Assembly (NCBI RefSeq): GCF_019903425.1
Contig: NZ_JACHUZ010000013.1
Coordinates: forward strand, 1,848,948 to 1,912,947
Source: Vreelandella halophila
Lineage (GTDB): Bacteria > Pseudomonadota > Gammaproteobacteria > Pseudomonadales > Oleiphilaceae
Reading direction: 5' to 3'
DNA length: 64,000 nt
Part shown: positions 53,294 through 62,577 of the stretch, piece by piece
Layout of the letters: each line of letters opens with the position of its first letter
Position numbering within the stretch: position 1 is the stretch's first letter
Translations under genes and position numbers: made by a program
Notes under the pieces: generated by a model
Database searches by the model: none
What the model saw: only the letters and a program-made list of their open reading frames with translations
What the model was told of the DNA's origin: nothing

Positions 53294-54316
53294 CTATGGG
53301 GTCAGTGCCGCCGCACCGGCGAACCGTCCCTCCCTCAGGTCCTCGAGGGCCTTGTTGGCTTCGCTGAGCGGGTAGGCGTGCACTTCGGTTCGCACGGGGA
53401 CTCTGGGTGCGACCTCGAGGAAGGCACGGCCATCCTCGCGGGTGAGGTTGGCGGTTGATTTCAGGCTGCGTTCTTCCCACAGCAGGCCATAGGGAAATGA
53501 GGGAATATCACTCATGTGAATGCCGCCGCTGACCACGCTGGCGCCACGATCCACGTGCTTCAGGGCACTGACCATCAGCTCACCCACCGGGGCAAAGACA
53601 AGTGCGGCGTCCAGAACGTCCGGTGGATCCTCCGTGCTCGCGCCCGCCCAGACGGCACCCAGGTCCCGCGCCAGCTTCTGCGCCTGCTCATCGCCGGGTC
53701 GGGTGAATGCGTATACGGACTGGCCGTACCAGCAGGCGATCTGGCACAGAATATGGGCAGCGGCGCCAAAGCCATAGATACCGAGCCGCTGGATGGTCTC
53801 GCCGCCTGCAAGGCGCCATGTGCGGAAGCCGATCAAACCGGCACAGAGCAGGGGCGCAATATCCAGCGCTTCGGCTTCCGGCGGCAGGGGGTAGCAGTAG
53901 GGTGCGTAGGCAAGGGCGTATTCGGCATAGCCGCCGTCCAGGGTGTAGCCGGTGAACCGGGCCTGTTCGCAGAGGTTCTCCTGGCCACGGTGGCAGTAAC
54001 GGCAGGTGCCGTCGGTGTGGCCGAGCCAGGGGATGCCCACCCGGTCTCCGACCCGGAGATCGGTAACGCCATTACCGGTAGCAACCACCTTTCCCACAAT
54101 CTGGTGCCCGGGGATCAGTGGTAGTGAAGGCTCCGTGAGTTCGCCATCAAGGATGTGCAGGTCCGTCCGGCAGACGCCACAGGCCTCAACTCTGACAAGG
54201 ACCTGATCCGGTTGGCTGATCTCTGGAATGGGCAGCTGACGGTGCTGCAGTGGCTGGCCCGGCTGCTCCAACACCATGGCGTTCATTGTCTGCGGGAGCT
54301 GATTATGCTGATCCAT
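53294..54316 (-). CDS. Zinc-type alcohol dehydrogenase family protein
   Basis: A 340-residue MDR-family NAD(P)-dependent dehydrogenase. Catalytic zinc residues are in ACGVCRTDLH and PGHQIVGKV; the cofactor site is IYGFGAAAHILCQIA. The structural zinc loop reads WLGHTDGTCRYCHRGQENLC: three cysteines remain and the first position is Asp, so zinc binding there may be altered or use Asp. GAGG lies eight bases before the ATG. The substrate is unknown and no link to nitrogen use is visible. Confidence 0.85.
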   Translation of the reverse strand: MDQHNQLPQTMNAMVLEQPGQPLQHRQLPIPEISQPDQVLVRVEACGVCRTDLHILDGELTEPSLPLIPGHQIVGKVVATGNGVTDLRVGDRVGIPWLGHTDGTCRYCHRGQENLCEQARFTGYTLDGGYAEYALAYAPYCYPLPPEAEALDIAPLLCAGLIGFRTWRLAGGETIQRLGIYGFGAAAHILCQIACWYGQSVYAFTRPGDEQAQKLARDLGAVWAGASTEDPPDVLDAALVFAPVGELMVSALKHVDRGASVVSGGIHMSDIPSFPYGLLWEERSLKSTANLTREDGRAFLEVAPRVPVRTEVHAYPLSEANKALEDLREGRFAGAAALTP

Positions 54317-54384
54317 GATGTTGCCTCATTCAGGATGCGCCATATCCATATTTAAAGAATGCGCGGCGCTCGGTCAATCACCGC

Positions 54385-54687
54385 TCAGTCGTCCAGAAGC
54401 TGCATCAGAGAGGGTTTCACGGGGCGCTGGGAGTCGGGAGGGGGTGTGGTCGGCGTCAGGCGGCCGTCCGCCTCCAGGATCATGCAGGCCTGTCGTTCAC
54501 CGTAACGCGCGGTCAGCCGCATCCGGCCCGCGTCCTCTCCCTCGCCCTTCTCCACAAGCGTTCGCACTGCACCGGACTCAATGCCGTGCGTCAGTGTCTC
54601 CAGATCGATATTCAGCCATTGCGCAAGCGTGGCCGCGTCAATGACCGCATCGCCGTTATCGATGCTGATGGAAGCGCTTTCGTTCAT
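54385..54687 (-). CDS. Small DUF6522-like protein
   Basis: A 100-residue protein with an N-terminal IDNGDAVIDAATLAQWLNID, a GEGEDAGRMRLTARYGER core and a Pro-rich tail. The GEGEDAGRxRLT pattern fits the DUF6522 family, whose function is not known to me. AGGA lies seven bases upstream. It stands alone between the dehydrogenase gene and the EAL region. Confidence 0.65.
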   Translation of the reverse strand: MNESASISIDNGDAVIDAATLAQWLNIDLETLTHGIESGAVRTLVEKGEGEDAGRMRLTARYGERQACMILEADGRLTPTTPPPDSQRPVKPSLMQLLDD

Positions 54688-54908
54688 ATCGGGGTCCTGT
54701 TCACGCCGATGTTGGTTTGTGATTCCAATTCAATAGCGCCATTGGAACACAGCTTCGTGTACCCAGGAAGATTCGGGGTGGAGGTTTCGTAAAGCGTCTG
54801 ATAGCGGATTGAAATGTAAAATCCTGTCCGTCTTTGTCTATCTGCAACAGAGCCGTCATACAGCTTGACTAGTCTCGGTGCCCGGTCAGCCGCTTTTGAG
54901 GAGTCCCC

Positions 54909-55208
54909 GTGCTGGGAACCGTAAGAGATCGGATCCTTCTGGTCGCGTTTCTTTCACTGTTTGCCCTGTCCGCTCTGGCGGTTCTCTCCTGGCTCGTCAT
55001 AACCCGGGCGGAGACCGCTTCCGAGCAATTGGTGAGGAGCAACCTGATTGAATCCTGGCTACCAGTCAGGCCGTTATGGAGTAGGTTATGGGCTTTGAGC
55101 AGCTTGAACAGGAGCTGGAGAATCTGTTGGTACAGGGTGACATCCAGACACTGTTCCAGCCGATCGTGGATGCCAGGGAGGCTCTGGTGGAAGGCTATGA
55201 GGCCCTGA
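54909..55208 (+). pseudogene. Remnant of a membrane sensor gene
   Basis: GTG 54909 has a strong GAGGAG site five bases upstream and begins a plausible membrane-anchored sensor: RDRILLVAFLSLFALSALAV is one helix, followed by RAETASEQLVRSNLIESWL. After about residue 55 the frame only shadows the next gene in a different frame and becomes Trp/Arg/Ser-rich. It looks like the 5' end of a receptor or sensor gene whose rest was lost by deletion at the EAL gene. A short real membrane peptide is the alternative. Confidence 0.5.
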
Positions 55209-56827
55209 GTCGAGGGCCTTCGGACAGCCCTCTGCATCCCGCCTCGGTTCTGTTTGAAACGGCGGAACGCTGTGGCCGGACACTGGAGCTGGAAAACCTC
55301 TGTCTGCGCACCACTCGCGCGAGTTGGACCTCGACACGCAGGACCCAGAAACTGTTCGTCAACGTCAGCCCTGACAATCTTCTGCCTGGCGCCTACGAGT
55401 ACCAGCTTCTGGAAGCATTGCTGGAAGGCGGTGCCATTGCGCCAGGACAGGTCGTGGTTGAGCTCTCCGAGCGCTATCCCGCACTCGACATGGAAGAACT
55501 CAAACGCTCCGTGACCTGGCTGAAGCAGTCCGGTTTCCAGGTGGCGATTGATGATCTGGGTGCCGGCTATTCCGGGCTCAAACTCTGGTCCGAGGTTGAG
55601 CCTGACTACGTGAAGATCGATCGGCATTTTGTGCGTGATATCCATGAGGATCTGGTCAAGCGTGAGTTCGTGCGCTCGGTGATGCAGCTTTCCTCAAGGC
55701 TTGATTGCCGTGTTGTCGCGGAGGGCGTTGAGCGCAATGCCGAACTGGAATTGCTGCGTGATCTCGGGGTGCGCTATATACAAGGGTTTCTTTTCGGGCG
55801 TCCGCGCAGTGTGGCCAATGCGAATCTGGAACCACTTAAGGCGGTCAGCCGGATGCCTGAAAACGGCACCGTGAGTGCAGCGAGTCTGGTCCATCATCCG
55901 CCCACGCTGCATGGTGATAATACACTGGAGGAAGCCTGGACGATGCTGCAGGCCCAGGCGGGTGTCTTCGCCCTGCCGGTGTTGGACGACGATGGCCGGG
56001 CGCTTGGATTGATCCATAAATGGCAAATTCTGGAGGCGTTCGGGTCAACGTTCGGCCGGTCGCTGAACGAGAAGAAACCCGTTAAGCAGATGATGAATTC
56101 TGATGCGCTGCTCTTTGAGCACGACCAGCCACTGGAGGAGCTGAGCCGGCGTCTGACCGAGGATGAGGATGACTACCTGCGCCAGCATTTCCTGGTAACG
56201 CGCGACGGGTTCTACGAGGGTATGGGAGCAACGCGGGCATTGCTCAAGCGCATGACGGAACAGCGTATCGAGAAAGCCCGTTACGCCAATCCGCTAACCC
56301 TGCTGCCTGGCAATGTGCCGATCCACGAGGAGATCGAGTGCCGCCTGGCGGGAGGTACCCCGTTTCTGATGATCTACTTTGATATCAACGCCTTCAAACC
56401 CCTCAATGATCATCTGGGCTTCAGAACAGGCGACCGCCTGATCGTCCTTCTTGGAAGACTTCTGCAGCAGTATTTCGGTAAGGAAGGGGATATGGTTGGC
56501 CATCTCGGCGGGGATGATTTCATCGTATTCTGTGACGATATCGATCATACGGTCTGCAGCAGTACGACCGTGATCGAAACCTTCAATGCTGAGAGCCGTT
56601 CTGTATACCGGGGGGAAGACAGGTCCAGAGGCTTCATCAGGGCAGAGGACAGGGGGGGACGTGTCTGTGACTGGCCACTGGCAACGCTGGCGGCCGGTGT
56701 TATCCGTGTGTCTCCCGAGTCAGTGATGGATACGGAAGAGGTTGTCCATAGAGCCGCGGAGGCCAAAAAGGCCTCGAAGCCCGTTGAATGGTGTGATGCC
56801 GCCCCTGAGATGTGCCAGGCGAGTTGA
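55088..56827 (+). CDS. EAL-CBS-GGDEF signalling protein
   Basis: A 579-residue cytoplasmic c-di-GMP protein. The EAL domain (about 10-250) keeps QPIVD, EGYEALSR, NVSP, VVVELSE, DDLGAGYSGL, KIDRHFV, EGVE and QGFLFGRP, so phosphodiesterase activity is likely. Two CBS repeats follow (about 265-385). A C-terminal GGDEF domain (about 395-560) has NPLTLLPGN and a GGDDF active-site loop, where synthase activity is doubtful. GGAG lies six bases before ATG 55088. It starts inside the sensor remnant, which suggests it has lost an N-terminal partner. Confidence 0.83.
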   Translation: MGFEQLEQELENLLVQGDIQTLFQPIVDAREALVEGYEALSRGPSDSPLHPASVLFETAERCGRTLELENLCLRTTRASWTSTRRTQKLFVNVSPDNLLPGAYEYQLLEALLEGGAIAPGQVVVELSERYPALDMEELKRSVTWLKQSGFQVAIDDLGAGYSGLKLWSEVEPDYVKIDRHFVRDIHEDLVKREFVRSVMQLSSRLDCRVVAEGVERNAELELLRDLGVRYIQGFLFGRPRSVANANLEPLKAVSRMPENGTVSAASLVHHPPTLHGDNTLEEAWTMLQAQAGVFALPVLDDDGRALGLIHKWQILEAFGSTFGRSLNEKKPVKQMMNSDALLFEHDQPLEELSRRLTEDEDDYLRQHFLVTRDGFYEGMGATRALLKRMTEQRIEKARYANPLTLLPGNVPIHEEIECRLAGGTPFLMIYFDINAFKPLNDHLGFRTGDRLIVLLGRLLQQYFGKEGDMVGHLGGDDFIVFCDDIDHTVCSSTTVIETFNAESRSVYRGEDRSRGFIRAEDRGGRVCDWPLATLAAGVIRVSPESVMDTEEVVHRAAEAKKASKPVEWCDAAPEMCQAS

Positions 56828-56850
56828 TGAAATGGCGCTCTTTGGGGTTG

Positions 56851-57717
56851 CTACTGCTTCTCTGAGCCCACGTGCTGACGTATCAACTCCGCCAGCTGCC
56901 TGGCCGGTTCTGACGGGCGCCCAGGGGCGCGGTGCAGTGCAATTTCCACGGAGGGAAGCGCCGGGAGGCCGCTTTTCTCGTCCAGGGCTCTGAGCTGTGG
57001 ATTGAGCATGTCGCGGGTGATCAGAACCACCGCCAGCCCTGCCACGACTACGGGCATCAACCCCGTCATGGACTGGCTCGAATAGGCCAGCCGCCAGTGC
57101 CGGCCGGCGGCCCCAAGTGCGTGCTCGGCAACTTCCCTGAAAACATCCGCGCCCGGGCTGTACAGCGCCAGTGGCAGAGGGTCCACCAGGGACGGCTGCT
57201 GGTGCGCGCCCACTGCCCACACCAGTGGATCCCGACGGATCATTTCGCCGCCCGGTGAGTGAGTCTGGCGGGTGACAACGGCAAGGTCCAGCTCGGAGGC
57301 TTGTACCTGCTGGACCAGATCCGTACTGGCACCACAGATGACCTTCAGCTGCATGGCGGGGTACATCTGATGGAAATAGGCCAGGGCGGGCGTGAGTAGA
57401 AAGGCATAGTCTTCGGGAATGCCGAGGGTCAGGCTGCCGGCGACCTGGCGCGCCTTCATGTCGTTCAGCGCTTCATTGTTCAGGGTCAGGAGTCGGCGGG
57501 CATGGCCCAGGAGCCGCTCGCCCTCGGGCGTGAACCGGATCCCCCGACCCTCCTTTTCATGCAGCGTTACACCGAGCATGGCCTCCAGGCGGTGGAGCTG
57601 CATGCTCACTGTTGACTGGGTATAGCTGAGCCGTTCGGCCGCGGCTGTCACAGTACCGGTGTCGGCCACGGCCAGGAACGTCTGGAGCAGGTTGAGATCA
57701 AGTACGGGCGTTCGCAT
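56851..57717 (-). CDS. LysR-family regulator
   Basis: A 288-residue LysR regulator. Helix-turn-helix residues 5-60 include FLAVADTGTVTAAAERLSYTQSTVSMQLHRLE; a substrate-binding domain follows. It is divergent from the EamA exporter gene, with a 15-bp palindrome immediately upstream of its start. It probably controls that exporter and itself. Confidence 0.85.
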   Translation of the reverse strand: MRTPVLDLNLLQTFLAVADTGTVTAAAERLSYTQSTVSMQLHRLEAMLGVTLHEKEGRGIRFTPEGERLLGHARRLLTLNNEALNDMKARQVAGSLTLGIPEDYAFLLTPALAYFHQMYPAMQLKVICGASTDLVQQVQASELDLAVVTRQTHSPGGEMIRRDPLVWAVGAHQQPSLVDPLPLALYSPGADVFREVAEHALGAAGRHWRLAYSSQSMTGLMPVVVAGLAVVLITRDMLNPQLRALDEKSGLPALPSVEIALHRAPGRPSEPARQLAELIRQHVGSEKQ

Positions 57718-57719
57718 AT

Positions 57720-57734
57720 ATCACAAACTGTGAT
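57720..57734. promoter_or_regulatory. LysR-type palindrome
   Basis: ATCACAAACTGTGAT is a perfect 6-3-6 dyad with T-N11-A spacing, three bases upstream of the LysR start. A related TGTGATCA lies at about 57759. The position suits autorepression. Confidence 0.5.
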
Positions 57735-57829
57735 GGGATCATTCAATTAAAATCGATTTTGTGATCATTATGTTGGTTATAGACTGCACCTGTCATTGAG
57801 AGGGGTTTAAAAGACAAAGGAGGTAGCCC

Positions 57830-58714
57830 GTGCAGGTATTGAGCAGTCAGAGAATGCCGTTGCCCGTAGGCCCGCTTGCGGGCCTTTTTGCCGTTGTGCT
57901 CTGGGCGTCAGCGCCACTGCTGGTTGACTTGGCGACGGCCATTCCGCCATTGCGGCTTACGACTATCGCGCTTCTGTCCGGTTCGCTGGCCGCAATGCCT
58001 CTCAGTCTGAGAAAGAACCGTGATGCGGAGATCCCGCCAGGGTCTGAGGTGCTCATATATGGGGTGATTCCCCTGCTGGTGCTGGGTGCCGTGGGCTCCT
58101 ATCTGGTCGGGCTGGGAATGGCGCCGACGGCGGAAGGCGCGTTGATCACCTACACCTGGCCGGTGATGTTCGTGCTCATCAGCCAGTGGTTCACTCATGG
58201 CCGGCTGGCGGGACCTGTGGTCGGGGGCGCCGCCATTGCTTTTGGCGGCGCCGCACTGCTGCTGGCTCCGGATGCCCTGAGTGGTGGGCTGTCGGGCAAT
58301 ATGGCCGGGTATGCATTCGCATTCACCGCTGGTTGCTGTTGGGCCCTGTACTCCTGGTTGTGTCAAAGAACACCCGTGACGCTCACTCCTTTCATGCCCA
58401 CGATCTTTCTGATCGCGGCCATGGTGGCTGCCGCGATAGGGGTCGTGCTCGAACCCGAAGCGGGTTCTCTGCCCTACAGCGGTATTGCCGCGGGCGCGGC
58501 CCTGGGCCTGGGGCCCTATGGCATCGCCATGGTTGCCTGGGATGTCGCCATCCGCAACGGCCCTATAGGGTTGGTCGGTAGTTTGGCTTATGGCGTCCCG
58601 GTGCTGGCCGCGTTTTTCCTGGTGGTAGCCGGCTTTACAACGCCGAGCTGGGAACTGCCTGTTGCGGCGCTGCTGGTGGTGTTGGGCTCGGTTGTTGCGC
58701 GTAAGGGCAGCTGA
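57830..58714 (+). CDS. EamA/DMT-family exporter
   Basis: A 294-residue membrane protein with ten hydrophobic helices in two EamA repeats, resembling YddG-type aromatic amino acid exporters (GLFAVVLWASAPLLVDLAT; TYTWPVMFVLISQWF; GLGPYGIAMVAWDVAIRNGP). The start is GTG 57830, preceded by AAGGAGGT at an ideal distance. The substrate is unknown. It is divergent from its probable LysR regulator. Confidence 0.82.
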   Translation: MQVLSSQRMPLPVGPLAGLFAVVLWASAPLLVDLATAIPPLRLTTIALLSGSLAAMPLSLRKNRDAEIPPGSEVLIYGVIPLLVLGAVGSYLVGLGMAPTAEGALITYTWPVMFVLISQWFTHGRLAGPVVGGAAIAFGGAALLLAPDALSGGLSGNMAGYAFAFTAGCCWALYSWLCQRTPVTLTPFMPTIFLIAAMVAAAIGVVLEPEAGSLPYSGIAAGAALGLGPYGIAMVAWDVAIRNGPIGLVGSLAYGVPVLAAFFLVVAGFTTPSWELPVAALLVVLGSVVARKGS

Positions 58715-58717
58715 GGC

Positions 58718-58915
58718 TCAGTGGGTTCGGTAGCGCAGTGCAAAGACGGCGGCGAGTACCGGAACGCCTACCCCTGCCCAGGCCATCAGGTTCCAGACAC
58801 CTTCCCCCATCAGCGCTGACGCCAGCCCGATGAGGCTGGCCAGCGCGATCCAGGTGGGCGCCGCGAAGATCGTCCAGAGGGATCGGCGGTTGCGGTTTGC
58901 GCCTGCCGGGCTCAT
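58718..58915 (-). CDS. Small two-helix membrane protein of the iron-uptake operon
   Basis: A 65-residue protein with two predicted helices (IFAAPTWIALASLIGLASAL and WNLMAWAGVGVPVLAAVFAL) after a basic start. It overlaps the PepSY gene by 4 bp (ATGA). Such small proteins often end siderophore-receptor operons; function unknown. Confidence 0.72.
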   Translation of the reverse strand: MSPAGANRNRRSLWTIFAAPTWIALASLIGLASALMGEGVWNLMAWAGVGVPVLAAVFALRYRTH

Positions 58916-60060
58916 GGCGTTGCGGTAACTGAGGGTGAATTCGCTTCCTGTGACGCTCGGACCTCACTCGTCACTGGGCGCCGCCTGGAGGCCCAGAGGT
59001 AGAGCCCGCTGCCAAGCACCACGATGGTCAGCACGTCGAGGACGGCCCACAGGATCTTCAGCGGCAGCCCGCCGTAATCACCGAAATGCAGGGGGCCGGA
59101 CAGGGCCAGGGTCTTCACGTACCAGGGCATTTCCCGCATGGCGGTGAACTCACCTGTGCGGGCACTGATCAGCGCCGGCGTGATCAGGTGCTGGGTCAGG
59201 GAGGTGTTGCCGTGCAGAAAGACCGCGTAATGGAAGTCCGTGGACCACATGCCGCCCGGGAAGGCCACGAACTGCAGCGTTTTATCCGGCGCGGCCTTAA
59301 CGGCCTCGTTTACTGCTGAGTCCAGAGAGGCCATCTCCCCCGGGTCCGGCACGCTCTGGTCGTCGTAGCCCTGCGCCAGGTCCGCAAGCGACTGCTCCCG
59401 CCAGGTATCCAGTATCGGCGTTGACAGGGTATTGACCACCCCGGTCAGGGTCACGACGGCCAGCCAGGCGATAGTGATCACCCCCAGCAGATTATGGTAG
59501 TCCAGCCATTTGATGCGGCGCGTTTTGCTCTTTCGGACGGTGCCGAAATCCAGTTTCCGCATGAACGGCGCATAGAGCACGACGCCTGAAACGATGGCCA
59601 GGAACAGCAGGACGCCCATCGCACCCAGGAAGAGCATGCCGGGCAGTCCCAGGAACATGTCGGTATGCAGTTGCAGGATGAAATCCATGACGCCGTTTTC
59701 GTGAGCCGGGACGGTTTCGCCGCTGGTCCGGTCATAGGAGGCGAAGTGCATATCCCCGGCGGCTGCATCGGGGCTGGGCCCAGTAGTGACGTTGACCACT
59801 GGCCGCTCCTTGTCGAAGCTCATGAACAGCGGGGTGCCGCCCGGTTGGCTCTCCAGCGCGATCGACAGGATCCGGTCAAGTGGCAGCAACTCGCCATTGG
59901 GGTTCGCCGGCTGCCACTGCTGGGTATCCAGCGCCTCGTCGATCTCGTCGTGAAAGATCAACGGCAGCCCGGTGATGCAGAGCATCAGGATGAAGGCGGT
60001 GCAGATCAGGCTGGTCCATTTGTGGATGCCTGACCAGACGCGGATGGTCCGTTGCTGCAT
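58912..60060 (-). CDS. PepSY-associated membrane protein
   Basis: A 382-residue inner-membrane protein with four main helices and PepSY-like periplasmic regions. It begins RVWSGIHKWTSLICTAFIL, has WLDYHNLLGVITIAWLAVVT in the middle and a late helix VLTIVVLGSGLYLWASRRR. Such proteins are the usual partners of siderophore receptors and may reduce ferric siderophores. It starts 15 bp after the receptor stop. Confidence 0.87.
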   Translation of the reverse strand: MQQRTIRVWSGIHKWTSLICTAFILMLCITGLPLIFHDEIDEALDTQQWQPANPNGELLPLDRILSIALESQPGGTPLFMSFDKERPVVNVTTGPSPDAAAGDMHFASYDRTSGETVPAHENGVMDFILQLHTDMFLGLPGMLFLGAMGVLLFLAIVSGVVLYAPFMRKLDFGTVRKSKTRRIKWLDYHNLLGVITIAWLAVVTLTGVVNTLSTPILDTWREQSLADLAQGYDDQSVPDPGEMASLDSAVNEAVKAAPDKTLQFVAFPGGMWSTDFHYAVFLHGNTSLTQHLITPALISARTGEFTAMREMPWYVKTLALSGPLHFGDYGGLPLKILWAVLDVLTIVVLGSGLYLWASRRRPVTSEVRASQEANSPSVTATP

Positions 60061-60075
60061 TGGCGGCAGGGTCTC

Positions 60076-62253
60076 CTAGAAATCGACCGTGGCTGATAGT
60101 TTGAAGGTCCGGGGAGCGCCCACCGTGAGGTAGCTTTCGCCGGGATACCCGCCTGCGGAGGCCCAATAATCGCTATCTGCAACATTCTCCACCCGGGCCC
60201 GCAGTGTGAGCAAGCGATTATCTCCCATGGGCACCAGGTAGCGGGCGCCGATGTCGAGGCGGGTCCAGGAGGGCACCTTCTGCTGGTTGGCCGAGTCCGC
60301 GTATTGCGAGCTGGTATAGATGACGCGGCTGTCCAGTGCCAGATCGGGCAGAGTGGGGACGTCGTATTTCAGGTTGAGATTGGCCTGAGTATCCGGAGAG
60401 CCTATGGCTTCGTTGCCATTCACGTCTGAGTCCAGAAAACTGACGCCGCCGAGTACCGTCAGATGGTCTGTGGCCTTGCCATAAGCGTTCAACTCGAGCC
60501 CGCGGTTACGCTGGTAATCCGAAACGCGGAAGACGTTGTTACTGTCGACTTCGGCGCTGGGTTTACGACTGTAGTAGAACGAGGCACTGCCGCCGAGATT
60601 ACCGCTATCGTATTTGACCCCGAACTCGCTTTGTTCCGTGGTATAGGGGTCCAGTGCTTCGCCACCGTTAGTGACGGATTCTTCGTTCACTTCATTGGGG
60701 GCAGTCTCGCCCTGCTGGAGTCCTTCAATGTAGTTTGCATAGGCTGACAGTGCTGGAGTATAGCGATAGACGACACCGATTGTGGGAGTAACAGCGCTTT
60801 CATCGTATTTCGCTGTTCTAGTACCGGTATTGTAGTCAAAGCTGGCATCCTCGATACGTTGATGCCGCACTCCCAATGTCAGCAACAGCCGTTCATCCAG
60901 CATTGACAGCTGGTCAGCCAGGGCGACGCTGGTGAGGTCTGTCTTGCCAGTCAGACCCGGGTTATCAAGTTCGCCACCGGTAAAGCCATCTGTGGCGGGT
61001 ATTGGTTCAGCTTGTGGGTCGTAGATATTACCCGTAATGCTACCGAACTGAGACCATGCATAGGCGTTTCGGGATTCACTGCGATAGATTGACCCGCTCA
61101 GTGTCAGTTCGTGAGCAACAGCCCCAGTCTCGACTGATCCGCGAAGGCCAGCTGTCCCCGTTTGAATATCCTCTTCCCGGGTGTTCGAGGCGCGATAGGT
61201 TGTGAAATCGCCTTGTGTATTGCTGACGGTGGGGTTGGCGAAGGTTGCTTCCTCCTCGCCACGGCGCATGCCAAAAGCCAGCCATCCGGTTACGTTCTCG
61301 CTGAAGTCGTACTCACCACGGGCGGTGCCGAACATATCCTCGGAGTCCGAGAACGTCCACGGCTGGGCGACGCTCTCAGAAGCATCCGGTGTGTCTGGAA
61401 TTGCTACCCCTTCAGTAATGGTGATGTTCGGCTGACTGGCATCCATCAGGTGGTCTTGATAGCCAAAGTCTGCAGACAGGCGAAGGTCTTTTCCCCGATA
61501 ATCGAGCCCGATGTGGCCCATCGACAGTTCGCGGGACTCCCCGTCAACGGCCGTGTCCCCGTCGCGGCGGGCGGCGTTGACCCGTACACCGTAGCGTCCG
61601 TCCTCGGAACGGCGGGCAACATCCGCGGCTGCGTAAGCCTGGCCGCCGCTCTGGATGCCCGTCGTGACCTGGGTGAGGGGATGGTTCGGGGCGCGCTTGG
61701 GCACCACGTTCACCGCGCCGCCAAGACCACTGCCACCGGGAGCCGCCCCCTTCAGGAAGGTGTTGGCCCCCCGGAAGACCTGCACCCTCTGGATGAACTC
61801 CGATGCCAGGTACTGCCGTGGCAGGAGTCCGTAGAGGCCGTTGTAGGTCATGTCATCGGAATACACCGGAAGGCCGCGTACCAGGTAGACCTGCTGGAAG
61901 TTCCCGAAGCCCCGGGCCACGCGTACTGCCGGATCGTTGAGCAGGACATCGCCAACACTGGCTGCCTGCTGGTCCTCGATGAGGAGTTCGGTGTAGTTGG
62001 TGAAATTATAGGGCGTCTCCATGACATCCTGATTTCCCAGCAGCCCGACCCGGCCGCCCTCGGCAACCTGGCCTCCGGCAAAAGCAGGGCTCAGGCCTTC
62101 CTCAGAGGCATCCGCGCTGGACTGCACTTCCAGTGTGGGGGCTGAAAACGTTGTTTGTGAGTCTTCCTCTTCCTGCTGTGCCTGGGCAGCGAGTGGGGAG
62201 AGCGAGACAATCAATACGAAAGTGAGCGAATACGGACCGCGAGGAATTGCCAT
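60076..62253 (-). CDS. TonB-dependent siderophore receptor
   Basis: A 725-residue outer-membrane receptor. The signal peptide is residues 1-25 (cleavage AAQAQQ). The plug domain (about 75-200) has DVLLNDPAVRVARGFG, VYLVRGLPVYSDDM and GAAPGGSGLGGAVNVVPKR. A 22-strand barrel follows, ending in the aromatic-terminated SATVDF. GGGGTG precedes the ATG. The upstream gap 62254-62337 is A+T-rich but shows no convincing Fur box, so iron control is only inferred. Confidence 0.9.
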   Translation of the reverse strand: MAIPRGPYSLTFVLIVSLSPLAAQAQQEEEDSQTTFSAPTLEVQSSADASEEGLSPAFAGGQVAEGGRVGLLGNQDVMETPYNFTNYTELLIEDQQAASVGDVLLNDPAVRVARGFGNFQQVYLVRGLPVYSDDMTYNGLYGLLPRQYLASEFIQRVQVFRGANTFLKGAAPGGSGLGGAVNVVPKRAPNHPLTQVTTGIQSGGQAYAAADVARRSEDGRYGVRVNAARRDGDTAVDGESRELSMGHIGLDYRGKDLRLSADFGYQDHLMDASQPNITITEGVAIPDTPDASESVAQPWTFSDSEDMFGTARGEYDFSENVTGWLAFGMRRGEEEATFANPTVSNTQGDFTTYRASNTREEDIQTGTAGLRGSVETGAVAHELTLSGSIYRSESRNAYAWSQFGSITGNIYDPQAEPIPATDGFTGGELDNPGLTGKTDLTSVALADQLSMLDERLLLTLGVRHQRIEDASFDYNTGTRTAKYDESAVTPTIGVVYRYTPALSAYANYIEGLQQGETAPNEVNEESVTNGGEALDPYTTEQSEFGVKYDSGNLGGSASFYYSRKPSAEVDSNNVFRVSDYQRNRGLELNAYGKATDHLTVLGGVSFLDSDVNGNEAIGSPDTQANLNLKYDVPTLPDLALDSRVIYTSSQYADSANQQKVPSWTRLDIGARYLVPMGDNRLLTLRARVENVADSDYWASAGGYPGESYLTVGAPRTFKLSATVDF

Positions 62254-62337
62254 GGAGTCACCCCAGTTAAGGCTTGGTAATGGGGCGGAACCCTAAACTA
62301 AGTAATAAATATTCGCAAATGAAAGGATATGTGTTTG

Positions 62338-62571
62338 TCAGCGTTTGCCGATGAACCGCTCAAGAATCCGCTTGGGAAGCGTTTCAAACGCCGGCACGAC
62401 GGGTTCCTCGTAATTACTGTGGATCACCCGGCCATGCTTGGGTCGGCGTTCATGGGCGGCGTACTGTTCCAGGCGCTGGACCAGTTTTTCCTGGCGATGG
62501 AGCTCCCAGGCTACTGCCCCGGTCAGTGCCAGCAGGACCGCCCCGAGGACAAGGTTCAGGATCGTCATCAT
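62338..62571 (-). CDS. Small membrane protein downstream of the RND transporter gene
   Basis: A 77-residue protein with one N-terminal helix (ILNLVLGAVLLALTGAVAWEL) and a charged tail. It lies 6 bp after the next upstream small gene, so it belongs to the RND operon. I do not recognise the family. Confidence 0.6.
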   Translation of the reverse strand: MMTILNLVLGAVLLALTGAVAWELHRQEKLVQRLEQYAAHERRPKHGRVIHSNYEEPVVPAFETLPKRILERFIGKR

Positions 62572-62577
62572 GAGCTG

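Noticed and set aside
62254-62337. Fur box upstream of the siderophore receptor gene
   Set aside because: The region is A+T-rich, but no 19-bp sequence comes close to the Fur consensus by eye.
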